A DNA stretch of 35,288 nucleotides from an uncultured Opitutales bacterium (GTDB lineage Bacteria > Verrucomicrobiota > Verrucomicrobiia > Opitutales > Seribacteraceae). The notes under the pieces were generated by a model. The model saw only the letters and a list, made by a program, of their open reading frames with translations. It did not search any database and was not told the origin of the DNA. The stretch covers positions 1 through 35,288 of the forward strand of contig CALSMY010000009.1 of NCBI GenBank assembly GCA_943787575.1, in the 5' to 3' direction. Positions 9,158 through 17,574 of the stretch are shown here, one piece after another. The first letter of the stretch is position 1. The number at the start of each line of letters is the position of its first letter. Made by a program: the position numbers and the translations under genes.

Positions 9158-10129
9158 TAGTAAGTTGCCTAAATTAACGACTGAAGTTAATTCCTCTGGG
9201 CAAGGGAACTTCACCAATCCATTGGGGGCGTTCACAAAAGATTTCTCCCCAAGGGTGCTCAATACTTCACGGACTAAAATTTGGTAAGCCCTTTCTGGTT
9301 GGCCAAAAGAAAAGGTAAGTAGGATATCGGTCCTTTGATTGGGCTTAGCCGTCTCGTCAAAATCTTTAATTAAAATGGGCCCACCAGCAGAGGATTTATC
9401 AGGACAAAAATAAAAGAGGCGGTCTGGGAAGGGAGTATCAAAGCGAAATAGCATATCAGCTTGTCCCGACCCGTTTCCCAAAATATTTTGGTTATAAGCT
9501 TTATCTGAATCTTCCGGAGAATACCCAATCATTAGAGGTTTTCCGTGGGTAGAATGATCGAGTTGCAAACGATAAGTAAGTTCTCGCTCAAAAAAAAGGG
9601 TTTTTGGATCGGTCGCATTACGATCAATCATGGAATCTCCAGTAACTACAAAACGATTATTTTTCCAATGAACCGAAAGAGGAATTTCGATGGCAAGTAG
9701 GCGGGTAGTCTCCCACTGAACTCCATAGCCTTTGGCCTCACGAAGAATCGGGTCAAAGGCTTCGCGCTGGATCATTTTGGGAGAGTTTTTTGCAATGTGG
9801 CGCCATTGATCCCTCCAGGTATGTGCAAAAGCAACTTTCCAACGTTCGAGCGGAGTCTTGGCACTGGCAGGATAATCTAAGGTATAAAATTGAAGTAGCT
9901 TTTGTCGGAGTTCAAAATTTTCTAAGTTAAATAGAAGATCACGAAACTGTTCTTCTTCGAGAGAGAAAATCGACCTTAAGTAAAAGTCGCTAAATTTGTT
10001 CTGACGAAAAGAGTCAAAGATTCTTCGGCCCAAAGCTTCCTTGGGGTGAATCTGTCCCCATAAAGAAGGTAGAGCGATGCCTGATACAGCAAGGATCAAT
10101 AAAAAAAGTGATATAGACCTAAGGAGCAT
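9083..10129 (-). CDS. Secreted protein of unknown function
   Basis: The protein of 348 residues has a typical signal peptide (LLRSISLFLLILAVSGIALP, cleavage probably after LWGQ near residue 26) and no later membrane segment. The first third is helical and charged (KEALGRRIFDSFRQNKFSDF), the remainder mixed alpha/beta with phrases such as FVVTGDSMIDRN and LFYFCPDKSS. I do not recognise a family. It is divergent from the LysR gene at 10260 across 130 bases, so control by that regulator is possible. The C-terminal 25 codons overlap the convergent MORN gene; the last residues are not obviously structured, so the true end could have been extended by loss of an earlier stop. Confidence 0.6.
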   Translation of the reverse strand: MLLRSISLFLLILAVSGIALPSLWGQIHPKEALGRRIFDSFRQNKFSDFYLRSIFSLEEEQFRDLLFNLENFELRQKLLQFYTLDYPASAKTPLERWKVAFAHTWRDQWRHIAKNSPKMIQREAFDPILREAKGYGVQWETTRLLAIEIPLSVHWKNNRFVVTGDSMIDRNATDPKTLFFERELTYRLQLDHSTHGKPLMIGYSPEDSDKAYNQNILGNGSGQADMLFRFDTPFPDRLFYFCPDKSSAGGPILIKDFDETAKPNQRTDILLTFSFGQPERAYQILVREVLSTLGEKSFVNAPNGLVKFPCPEELTSVVNLGNLLLAENFNKFSILVTHRLGYFTILVP

Positions 10130-10259
10130 TTCTTTCGAAAAGTACCTAAATTATTACAGTCTACAAGCAATTAAGGGAGCCTGAGGGCTGAACAAAGAGA
10201 GAACACTATTCTAAATGAAGTAAAATTGGTTCAAAACTTGCAAGATGTTCACAATATAA

Positions 10260-11174
10260 ATGAAAAGAATTCGACCACTCGATACCCGACAACTCCAAGC
10301 CTTTGAGCACCTTTGTCAAACGGGCAGTTTTACCCGCACTGCCAAGCAATTGTTGGTTACTCAGTCTGCAGTAAGTCATTCTTTACGCAGCCTGGAGAAA
10401 GAAGCGGGTTGTAAACTTATAAAAAAGCAGGGAAAGCAAATTAGGTTAACGGAAGCAGGGGAAAGGTTGCTTGCCTTTGCCCGTCCTTGGTTAGAGGAAA
10501 TGAACCGGGTAAGGGATGAGATTCGTAGCTCTGATGATCAAGGGGTGCCTCGAATTCGTTTGGGGGCTAGCGATCAAATTTGTCGATTTTTATTACCACC
10601 ACTATTAAAGGAATTTTCGAATTTAGAACCGAGGTGCAAATTTGAAATTCGAGGCTTGGATACTTTGGATTGTTTAAATCTTCTAAGTTCAAACGAAGTA
10701 GATCTGAGTTTAACAGTGGAACCTTTTCCCCGGTCAGACTATTTATTTATACCCTGTTTTTCCGATGAGTTGGTTGTGGTTACTTATCCTGAGCACAGTT
10801 GGGCGAAAAAGGGGATCGTATGTTGGAGAGATATAAACGGAGAAAAGTTTATTTTACCTAATCGCAGAGGTTTCACTTTTCGGGCAATTCAGGACTTTTT
10901 ATCAAATAAAGGAATTCAACTTAATTCTTTCATGGAAATGAATAGTTCGGAAACAACCAAGGAGTTGATTAAGCACAAATTTGGGATTGGAATTTTGGCG
11001 GACTGGTTTGTTGCGAAAGAGGTTGAATCGGGAGAACTGGTCTCACTGCCTTTGGGACCAAGAAGACTGATTAGGCCGTGGGGCATTTCAACCTTGAAGA
11101 GTCACTCCCTCGGGACTGCGGAAAGAGCTTTTATAAAGTGTGTTGAACAAATGGGATGCCGTCTGGATGGTTAA
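10260..11174 (+). CDS. LysR-family transcriptional regulator
   Basis: The 304-residue protein has the LysR layout: an N-terminal winged helix-turn-helix (residues about 8-67, LQAFEHLCQTGSFTRTAKQL followed by VTQSAVSHSLRSLEKEAGC) and a periplasmic-binding-protein-like effector domain from about 95 (IRLGASDQICRFLLPPLLKE; SSNEVDLSLTVEP; KFGIGILADWFV). Such proteins activate or repress nearby or divergent genes in response to a small ligand. It is followed 94 bases later by the discoidin-like/SBF/TPR genes on the same strand and is divergent from the secreted protein at 9083-10129; either could be its target. The ligand is not predictable from sequence alone. Confidence 0.9.
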   Translation: MKRIRPLDTRQLQAFEHLCQTGSFTRTAKQLLVTQSAVSHSLRSLEKEAGCKLIKKQGKQIRLTEAGERLLAFARPWLEEMNRVRDEIRSSDDQGVPRIRLGASDQICRFLLPPLLKEFSNLEPRCKFEIRGLDTLDCLNLLSSNEVDLSLTVEPFPRSDYLFIPCFSDELVVVTYPEHSWAKKGIVCWRDINGEKFILPNRRGFTFRAIQDFLSNKGIQLNSFMEMNSSETTKELIKHKFGIGILADWFVAKEVESGELVSLPLGPRRLIRPWGISTLKSHSLGTAERAFIKCVEQMGCRLDG

Positions 11175-11267
11175 TCGTGACCCTTCCTTTAAGGTAAAGC
11201 TCCCTGGGAATTAAAAATTAAACCTATAACGCTTGCCTGCAAGCCATGGACATTAGAGAAAAGTATT

Positions 11268-11807
11268 ATGGCTACATTCTTATCTTTTCTTCATTTGTTT
11301 GCCCTCTTCCTATTTTTTTCTCCTTGGGCGAATGGCCAAGGTTCTCCAAAGCCAGACCCATCCCGTTCTTTGCGTTTGTGCAAGGTACAAAAAGTAACTT
11401 CGTCCCCTGAACCAACGATGGATGCTGTTCGGTACGGCCTAGATCGATTATTGGACGGTAAATTGCCCAAGGATGGATGGCGCTCAACCTGGACGGCGTG
11501 GTATCAAAAAGATCCCGCGGTTATTTTTGATCTTGGAGAAGCAAAGAGAATTGGAGCGATTCGCGTTTATTTCCAAGCTTTTGCCAGGGAGGATGAATTA
11601 AAAAGTGTGGAGGTAGCTGTTGGTTTGGATGGCGAAAACTTTTTCCCATTTAATGAGTATGGAGAGATCGTTACTTTGCAGGAGAAAGGAACCTGGGTGG
11701 AAATGGATTTGCGAGCCGTTCGGGCCCGGTACTTTAAAATATCACCCAAGTTTCAGGGGTGGGGGCATCAATGGGGAGAAGTTGAATTTTGGGAAATCTC
11801 AAAGTGA
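11268..11807 (+). CDS. Secreted discoidin (F5/8 type C)-like protein
   Basis: The 179-residue protein starts with a signal peptide (ATFLSFLHLFALFLFFSPWA, cleavage near NGQG). The rest resembles a single F5/8-type-C/discoidin beta-sandwich: LLDGKLPKDGWRSTW, then VIFDLGEAKRIGAIRVYFQA, DELKSVEVAVGLDGENFFPF and ARYFKISPKFQGWGHQWGEV. These correspond to the family's pattern of a substituted W/F pocket, a dLg-x-x-x-i-x-x-i-r strand and a closing W-G-E-V-E-F strand. Discoidin domains bind glycans or lipids. The gene ends just before the SBF transporter (TGA 11805-11807; likely TTG start at 11815), so the two are probably co-transcribed. Confidence 0.75.
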   Translation: MATFLSFLHLFALFLFFSPWANGQGSPKPDPSRSLRLCKVQKVTSSPEPTMDAVRYGLDRLLDGKLPKDGWRSTWTAWYQKDPAVIFDLGEAKRIGAIRVYFQAFAREDELKSVEVAVGLDGENFFPFNEYGEIVTLQEKGTWVEMDLRAVRARYFKISPKFQGWGHQWGEVEFWEISK

Positions 11808-11814
11808 TAAATCT

Positions 11815-12783
11815 TTGAATCTAGGTAGAATTTCACTTTGGCTGACTGCCGGTTTTCCGGTCTGGTCGATACTTGTGGGAGTATCTGCTCTCTATGAGCC
11901 AGCCCTTTTTCTCTGGTATGGTGCGGACGCCATAAGCCTGGGCCTTGGTTTCATCATGCTAGGGATGGGTATTACCTTAAAGCCTCAAGATTTTCGCGAT
12001 GTTTGGAAAGAACCAGGGGTAATTGCAATGGGGGTTGGCTTACAGTTTTTGATTATGCCAGCGTGGAGTGCTTGCCTTGCCTGGGTATTGAAATTGCCTG
12101 CGGAAATGGCCGTTGGGCTAATTCTTGTCTCCTGCTGCCCAGGGGGTACAGCCTCAAATGTGGTTGTTTTTTTGGCCAAAGCTCGCGTTGCTTTGTCGGT
12201 AAGCCTTACCCTGTGTTCGACTTTGGCAGCTGTATTACTCACGCCATGGCTGACTTATTTATATGCCGGTCATTATACTCCTGTGGACCCATGGTCTTTG
12301 TTGCAAAGTATACTTTTAATTGTCTTGGCTCCGTTAGCAATTGGAGTGGGATGGAATCGATTGTTCCCAAAGTCGGCGAGAAAGGCAGCACAATTTTCTC
12401 CACTTATCTCTGTGCTATTTATTTTACTCATTGTGGGCTTCGTACTCGCGGCTAAACGAGACTTGATTTTTGACCATGGATGGATCCTTCTTGTGGCTAC
12501 CAGCTTGCTTCACCTCGGTGGTTTTTTTGGGGGCTATATTGGTGCTCATTGGTTGCATAGGGATAGGCTGGACAAACAAACCTTGTCGATTGAGGTGGGT
12601 ATGCAGAATTCCGGTTTAGGTACCGCCTTGGCAACTAAGCATTTTTCTACCATGCCCATGGTACCTGCACCCTGTGCCCTTAGTGCCATTCTTCATTGCC
12701 TGATTGGAAGCCTTTTAGCATCTCGCTGGTCGCGTGCAAATGACATGTCTTTCAAGGATCATGTAGATTCTGTGAGATCCTGA
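11815..12783 (+). CDS. Bile acid:sodium symporter (SBF/BASS) family transporter
   Basis: About 322 residues with some nine to ten hydrophobic segments. Diagnostic SBF motifs are present: MLGMGITLKPQDF in the first helices, SCCPGGTASNVVVFLAKARV followed by ALSVSLTLCSTLAAV, and EVGMQNSGLGTALA near the end, which form the crossed helices and sodium sites in this fold. The family takes up organic anions with sodium; bacterial members handle pantoate, pyruvate and other acids, so the substrate is open. The frame is open back to 11620 inside the upstream gene, but the start is most likely TTG 11815, seven bases after the discoidin gene's stop. The TPR gene begins two bases after its stop, so the three form an operon. 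Confidence 0.85.
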   Translation: MNLGRISLWLTAGFPVWSILVGVSALYEPALFLWYGADAISLGLGFIMLGMGITLKPQDFRDVWKEPGVIAMGVGLQFLIMPAWSACLAWVLKLPAEMAVGLILVSCCPGGTASNVVVFLAKARVALSVSLTLCSTLAAVLLTPWLTYLYAGHYTPVDPWSLLQSILLIVLAPLAIGVGWNRLFPKSARKAAQFSPLISVLFILLIVGFVLAAKRDLIFDHGWILLVATSLLHLGGFFGGYIGAHWLHRDRLDKQTLSIEVGMQNSGLGTALATKHFSTMPMVPAPCALSAILHCLIGSLLASRWSRANDMSFKDHVDSVRS

Positions 12784-12785
12784 GC

Positions 12786-13310
12786 ATGAAAGAAGATTCC
12801 TGCGGACCACTTCCACATCTTCTGCGCCCTGAGGTTCATTGGTCCCGAGCCACAGGATATTTAAAACTGGGGATGTTCAAGCAAGCGAGAACAGAACTTT
12901 CTGGTTTACCCAATGAATTGCCTTGGTCGAAACAAAAGAAATCAATGTTACTCGAGATTTTTCAAGGGTTAGAAAATTGGAAGGAGATGCAAAAGGTTGC
13001 TCATGAATTGCGGATGGAGTTTCCCCAAGAAAGTGGATGGTGGGTAATGGATGCCTATGCAACGCGCCGATCTCTATCGATCGAACAAGCCAGGGAGATT
13101 TTACTCGAAGCCCTGGTTCATCACTATGATGACGCTCTGATTCGCTATAACTTGGCTTGTTATGCTTGTCAGTTGGGAAGTCCTGGAGAGTGCCTTGATT
13201 TTCTCAAGGAAGCGGCGAAGAGGGATGAGCGCTATAAAGCAATGGCTTTAGCGGACGAAGATTTAAAGGGAGTGCAAGATGCACTGCGAGAAATGGGCTG
13301 GAGTGAATAA
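12786..13310 (+). CDS. TPR-like repeat protein
   Basis: A cytoplasmic 174-residue, all-helical protein without a signal peptide. Helix pairs with TPR-like spacing include WSRATGYLKLGMFKQARTEL near residue 20, a degenerate middle pair, and ALIRYNLACYACQLGSPGEC near 118, followed by LDFLKEAAKRDERYKAMALA. The ending matches the common form in which a TPR is followed by a final FxxxAxxDexLxxL helix. It probably acts as a protein-interaction scaffold. It starts two bases after the SBF transporter stop, so it is the last gene of that operon; its role there is unknown. Confidence 0.75.
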   Translation: MKEDSCGPLPHLLRPEVHWSRATGYLKLGMFKQARTELSGLPNELPWSKQKKSMLLEIFQGLENWKEMQKVAHELRMEFPQESGWWVMDAYATRRSLSIEQAREILLEALVHHYDDALIRYNLACYACQLGSPGECLDFLKEAAKRDERYKAMALADEDLKGVQDALREMGWSE

Positions 13311-13331
13311 ATAGTTTAAAAGCACGGAAGT

Positions 13332-13347
13332 GTAGTTCTTAAACTAC
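13332..13347. terminator. Hairpin between convergent TPR and protease genes
   Basis: A perfect 6-bp stem, GTAGTT and AACTAC, encloses a CTTA loop, nested within a wider inverted repeat TAGTTTAA (13312-13319) / TTAAACTA (13339-13346). It sits where the two convergent genes end and overlaps the protease stop codon. The stem is short and AT-rich and lacks a long T-run, so termination is plausible but weak. Confidence 0.35.
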
Positions 13348-15572
13348 CTTATTTGCTCATGGGATTGCATTAGCCTTCGTTTGATCTCGATTAGCGGAGC
13401 GTTTGCTGGGTCTTGTGGATCTTGGTCGATCAGGTAATTAATATCTACCAGAGCTTCCACAAAACTGCCCAAGCCGTATTGGGTCATCGCACGCAGAGTT
13501 CGGTGGTATCGATCTTTAGGATTGATTGATACCAGGGCATCAAGATAACGCAGGGAAGCTGAAACATCTCTGTCCCAATCGGCAGAGCGCAACAGATTAC
13601 GCAATATACGGTTTATAATTTCAGTTTCAGATGCGGGAGCAAAATCCTTGTCCGAAAGTTCTGAATGGGTGAGCGTATTGGCGTATTCTCGAGAAATGGT
13701 TCGACCGGAAAAAGCATCAATAATTACCGAGTCCTCAAGCTTCTGGCCGGGTTCTCGATAGAGGGCAAGAAAATGTCCGGGTGTAGCCAGTCCGGTAATA
13801 GGTAAGTCGATTCGCTTCCCAAGTTCTAAGAAGAGCAATGTCAGGGTTATGGGTAAGCCTTCGCGATCATCAATGACTTCATTGAGGTAACTGTTTGAAC
13901 GATGGTGAAAATCTAAAGTGCTTCCGTGGTATCCAAGTTGCACGAATAATTCTTCGATTAAAATATCCAAAGTTTCTCGTTTGCTAATTTGCTTGGGAAT
14001 CTTTTGAGCAATCCGGTTAGCCATTCGATCTACCCGATCCAGGTATTGTTTAGGTTGAAAGTCCGGGTTGTCCATTAGGGAAACCAACAGAGCGGCTCGA
14101 AGTAAAATCTCTTCGCTTTCAGTTTTTTCAGAAGTTAGCAGATCGGTAAGCTCTTTTATAATACGGGCAATCCTGACTTTTTCAGCTGATTGACGAAGAC
14201 GTTCGCTTGCCTTTTCCATTTCGACTGCCCGATCGATTAAAGCTTGATAAAAGGATGAATCCAACTTGGTAAGATCCTGAACCTCAGACGGAGAGATAGA
14301 CTTTTCTAAGACGAGTGTCTGGGATAGCTCATAGGCACGTTCCCGAATTTCGGGAGTAATGGATCCGGAGGATAACCTGGGTGAGATTCGGAAATTGCGA
14401 AATTCGGCGGCAGGCTCCCGGAATTTACATAGCCCAACCCAGCCCTTCTTGAGGGTGAAATCAACTGCCTCAATAACTTCCTGTTCATTTATACTGCAAC
14501 GAATTTGACCGCCTTGATCGAATCGTATTTGGAGCCGATTCCATGTTCCGGGCAGGTAATCCGGAGAGGGAATGGTTTCGATAATATTCCAATCAAATAC
14601 CTTAGGCCCATTAAAACAGGTAAGACGAAGAGAGCCATTGGTCGGATAAAATCCATAATGTTTCTCCTCGCCGTCTGATCCAAAGACTAATCCTGCTGCA
14701 CCGCTTTCATCCTCAAGCCTAACTTCAACCTCAAGATCATAGGGTGGAGAGATTTTGGTTTGTTGTGCTAGGCAAATCATGCGACCGCCAAAGCCATCTC
14801 CCATTCCGGATGCCTTGATGATACCGGCACGCTGCCTCCAGTTTCCCCCTAAGGGTAGTCTCCATTCGTCTTCGTCGAGCATTCCAACTGTTAACCACCG
14901 TTTGATTGGAATAGGTCGGATCTCCTCCATTAATGACCGTAGTGCATTCGCGGGAACTCCGAACCCCATAGCACCGCCCGACTTAATGGTAAGAATTGCC
15001 AGCACCTCGCCATTACGGTCTACCACTGGGCTGCCACTGCTTCCAGCCTCGATAGGAATCGCAACCTGCACCATAGGGCGACCGTCCCCAAATTCCAACT
15101 CGCGGATCGCAGCCACCACCCCTTGGCTGACACTTAGGTCATAACCTAAAGGATTCCCGACAGATAGCACAGCCTGTCCGGGTTCAATCTTTGAAGAATC
15201 ACCCAAGGGAAGGGTGGGGAGTCCGGATTGATCGATACGAAATAAGGCAAGGTCTCGACTGCGGTCGATTGCGAGAATTTCAGTCGGCTTGCAAAGCGTA
15301 CCATCGGCCAACTCGACGGTGAATTCGCGGTGTTCACCAATCACATGAAAGTTCGTAGCGATCACTCCTTCTTCGTCGACAACAAAACCAGTACCCACAC
15401 CCCAAGGCCCACCCCCCCGATTCACGCTCGATATCGTAACAATTGAGGGTTTGACGATGGCGGCTAAATGGGCAAATGGATCGTTGGTTCTCTCCTTAGA
15501 AAAAAGGCTGCTTCCTTCAAATAATTGGAGAGTCAGGCTTAGCACGAGGAGGTTACGAAATAGGATGGCCAT
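13344..15572 (-). CDS. HtrA-type serine protease fused to beta-sandwich and SirB1-like transglutaminase/TPR domain
   Basis: The 742-residue exported protein has three parts. After a signal peptide (residues 1 to about 24) comes a trypsin-like domain of the HtrA/DegP type with the triad H76 (ATNFHVIGE), D107 (RSRDLALF) and S179 (EAGSSGSPV); no PDZ domain follows. Residues about 225-400 look like a LamG/DUF1080-type beta-sandwich (VRLEDESGAAGLVFGSDGEE, WNRLQIRF, KKGWVGLCKF). Residues about 480-742 match the SirB1 transglutaminase-like (Transglut_core2) family with TPR-like tail: RSNSYLNEVIDDREGLPITL, TLLFLELGKRIDLPI and TGLATPGHFLALY. Periplasmic quality control or regulated proteolysis is inferred. 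The gene ends convergent with the TPR gene; RmuC lies 66 bases upstream on the same strand. Confidence 0.85.
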   Translation of the reverse strand: MAILFRNLLVLSLTLQLFEGSSLFSKERTNDPFAHLAAIVKPSIVTISSVNRGGGPWGVGTGFVVDEEGVIATNFHVIGEHREFTVELADGTLCKPTEILAIDRSRDLALFRIDQSGLPTLPLGDSSKIEPGQAVLSVGNPLGYDLSVSQGVVAAIRELEFGDGRPMVQVAIPIEAGSSGSPVVDRNGEVLAILTIKSGGAMGFGVPANALRSLMEEIRPIPIKRWLTVGMLDEDEWRLPLGGNWRQRAGIIKASGMGDGFGGRMICLAQQTKISPPYDLEVEVRLEDESGAAGLVFGSDGEEKHYGFYPTNGSLRLTCFNGPKVFDWNIIETIPSPDYLPGTWNRLQIRFDQGGQIRCSINEQEVIEAVDFTLKKGWVGLCKFREPAAEFRNFRISPRLSSGSITPEIRERAYELSQTLVLEKSISPSEVQDLTKLDSSFYQALIDRAVEMEKASERLRQSAEKVRIARIIKELTDLLTSEKTESEEILLRAALLVSLMDNPDFQPKQYLDRVDRMANRIAQKIPKQISKRETLDILIEELFVQLGYHGSTLDFHHRSNSYLNEVIDDREGLPITLTLLFLELGKRIDLPITGLATPGHFLALYREPGQKLEDSVIIDAFSGRTISREYANTLTHSELSDKDFAPASETEIINRILRNLLRSADWDRDVSASLRYLDALVSINPKDRYHRTLRAMTQYGLGSFVEALVDINYLIDQDPQDPANAPLIEIKRRLMQSHEQIR

Positions 15573-15638
15573 AGGGTTGTAACTATTTACAGGATTGGGT
15601 GAAAGGTCGATTAGTCATGAGCAATTCAAACGGTGCGG

Positions 15639-17036
15639 CTAAGCAGTATGCCTGTCTTGACCTTCGGGATTTCGTTGATCAAAAGAGAGTTCCGACTGAT
15701 CTGTTTCTTCCTCATTTAATTCCCCTCGATTCTCAGCAAAAGAAGAGGGTATTTCTTTTTTTGTCCGAATACCCATTGCTTTGAGCTTTTCCGCCTGCCC
15801 GATCAAATTCCCAGGCCCAGTTGACAGCTGCCCAACTGCTCGTTCGTGAGCTCCCACGGCTTTGTCCAAAGATTTACCCACCTCCTCAAGGTTTCCAAGA
15901 AATCCGGCAAATTTGTCAAAAAGTAAACCAGCCCGTTTGGCCACATCCTGAGCATGTTTGTTCTGTTTCTCTAATTTCCAAAGGTTGGCAACCGTTTTAA
16001 TCGTAGCCATGAGAGTGGATGCGGTAATCAGTGCAATTTTACGGTCAAAGGCATATTGGTAAAGTTCGGAGTCCTCGGTTAATGCAGCCCCAAAAGCGGG
16101 CTCAATAGGAATAAAGAGTAGGGTGAAGTCTGGGCAGCTTAGCTCTTCAATTGAGGAGTAATCTTTGTTTGATAGTTCATCGATATGTTTTCGCACAGAT
16201 TGGAGGTGATCTTTTAAGGCTTTCTTTCGATCCTCTTCTGACTCGGCAGCAATGGAGCGCTCATATGCAGTGAGTGAAACCTTGGCATCGATGATTAATT
16301 GTCGTTTTCCAGGTAAATGAATAATCGCATCGGGTCTTTTGCCATCGTAACTCGACTGCATAGAAAATTCCTGGCCCTTGGTTAATCCGGATGCCTCCAA
16401 AGCCCTTTCGAGAATAAATTCTCCCCAGTCGCCCTGTTTTTTCGAGTCGCCCTTGAGTGCCCGGGTCAAATTCCGGGCTTCCTCGCTTAATTGGGACTGA
16501 GCTTTTTGTAAACCAGAGACAAACTCTCTTAGGGCAACATGCTGGTGTGAATCTTTCTCGTGAAGTTCCTCAACTTTTTTTCGGAATTCACGAATGTCCT
16601 TGTCCAAAGGTTGCAGGACGGTCTTGAGCTTTTCCTGATTTAGCTCAGAAAATTTCGTCGATTTTTGTTCAAAAATACGGTTGGCCAAGTTTTCAAATTT
16701 CTCCTGCATTTGCCGGGCTACTTCGGCTTGTTCGCCACTTTGCTCTTTTAAGCGCCTCTCCAGTTCTTGCATTTGAGCTAACTGGCGGGCCCCTGCAGTT
16801 TCTGATTTGAGCAGTTTCTCCCGCAATTCGTTTTCTAGCTTTTCTGTCTGTAAGGATGCCTGCTTGAGGATTTCTACTTCTTTGGCGGAAGAATGAGCAT
16901 CCTTGGAGGTTTTATGGAGTTCTGCTTCTAATTGGTCGAATTCTTCTCTGCTACTCTTTCTTTGGATAAAAAAATATACGCAAAAAATGGTTAATCCTAC
17001 GCTAAAACCAGCCAAGCCATATATAATTGATTCCAC
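15639..17036 (-). CDS. rmuC: DNA recombination protein RmuC
   Basis: The 465-residue protein shows the RmuC layout: an N-terminal membrane anchor (residues about 3-25), a long coiled coil (about 30-195) and the conserved nuclease-like core. Core motifs are GDWGEFILERALEASGL (202 onward), SSYDGKRPDAIIHLPG (228 onward) and LIIDAKVSLTAYERS (247 onward); IDAKVSLTAY fits the D-x-K element of the restriction-endonuclease-like fold. RmuC limits inversions at short inverted repeats and has been linked to defence and DNA repair, but its biochemical activity is not well settled. Start ATG at 17036 is followed directly by the hydrophobic segment. It may be transcribed with the downstream protease gene. 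Confidence 0.93.
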   Translation of the reverse strand: MESIIYGLAGFSVGLTIFCVYFFIQRKSSREEFDQLEAELHKTSKDAHSSAKEVEILKQASLQTEKLENELREKLLKSETAGARQLAQMQELERRLKEQSGEQAEVARQMQEKFENLANRIFEQKSTKFSELNQEKLKTVLQPLDKDIREFRKKVEELHEKDSHQHVALREFVSGLQKAQSQLSEEARNLTRALKGDSKKQGDWGEFILERALEASGLTKGQEFSMQSSYDGKRPDAIIHLPGKRQLIIDAKVSLTAYERSIAAESEEDRKKALKDHLQSVRKHIDELSNKDYSSIEELSCPDFTLLFIPIEPAFGAALTEDSELYQYAFDRKIALITASTLMATIKTVANLWKLEKQNKHAQDVAKRAGLLFDKFAGFLGNLEEVGKSLDKAVGAHERAVGQLSTGPGNLIGQAEKLKAMGIRTKKEIPSSFAENRGELNEEETDQSELSFDQRNPEGQDRHTA

Positions 17037-17161
17037 TTCAATAAGTTGATCTCAGGCTCTAAGCTTGTCAAGTCTACCCCCTGATAAGTAGTGGGATGAA
17101 GCCAATGTTTATTTGCGGGATGTTAATGGTTAAGATTTCCAGACTTGCTCCGCTGCCCTAG

Positions 17162-17524
17162 ATGAGGAAAAAGAAAGTTATGTTAAAATGGAAAATTAGT
17201 TTTGTAGCTTATTGTTGTTTAGTTTTTTACATATCGAGTTTATCTCCACAAGATTTACCCGAAGAGCCATCCTTGCTCCCAGACAAAGCTTTGCATTTTA
17301 TTGAATATTGCTTAATGGGTTTGCTGGGTTGGGGTGCATTTGGGCGCGGGACTGCTGGGTTCCCTTGGGCTCTCTTTGCTTTTTGCGCATGTTTTGGAAT
17401 TGCCGATGAATGTTGGCAGGACTGGCTCGACCGTTCTCGTTCACCCGATGTATGGGATGCAGCAATGGATGCAGCGGGTGCTTTTTGTGGTCTTCTCGTT
17501 TCGATGGTTTTCTGGAAACGATAA
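17162..17524 (+). CDS. VanZ-like family membrane protein
   Basis: The 120-residue protein has about four hydrophobic segments and the VanZ signatures: ISSLSPQDLPE after the first helix, DKALHFIEYCLMGLLGWGAF around residues 41-60, and IADECWQDWLDRSRSPDVWD with the conserved D-E-x-x-Q and R-x-x-D followed by a G-x-x-x-G-rich last helix. VanZ-family proteins are small inner-membrane proteins; the founder gives low-level teicoplanin resistance, but most members have no known role. A second in-frame ATG at 17180, better spaced from the purine-rich GAGGAAAAAG, may be the true start. Divergent from rmuC; 50 bases before the next gene. Confidence 0.85.
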   Translation: MRKKKVMLKWKISFVAYCCLVFYISSLSPQDLPEEPSLLPDKALHFIEYCLMGLLGWGAFGRGTAGFPWALFAFCACFGIADECWQDWLDRSRSPDVWDAAMDAAGAFCGLLVSMVFWKR

Positions 17525-17574
17525 GTTGAAAAACACTTGAAATACAAAACTTACTGTAAACCTTAAATATTTTC

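Noticed and set aside
11620..11814. N-terminal extension of the SBF transporter
   Set aside because: The stretch lies within the discoidin-like gene and adds a non-hydrophobic sequence without family match; a start just after that gene's stop fits better.
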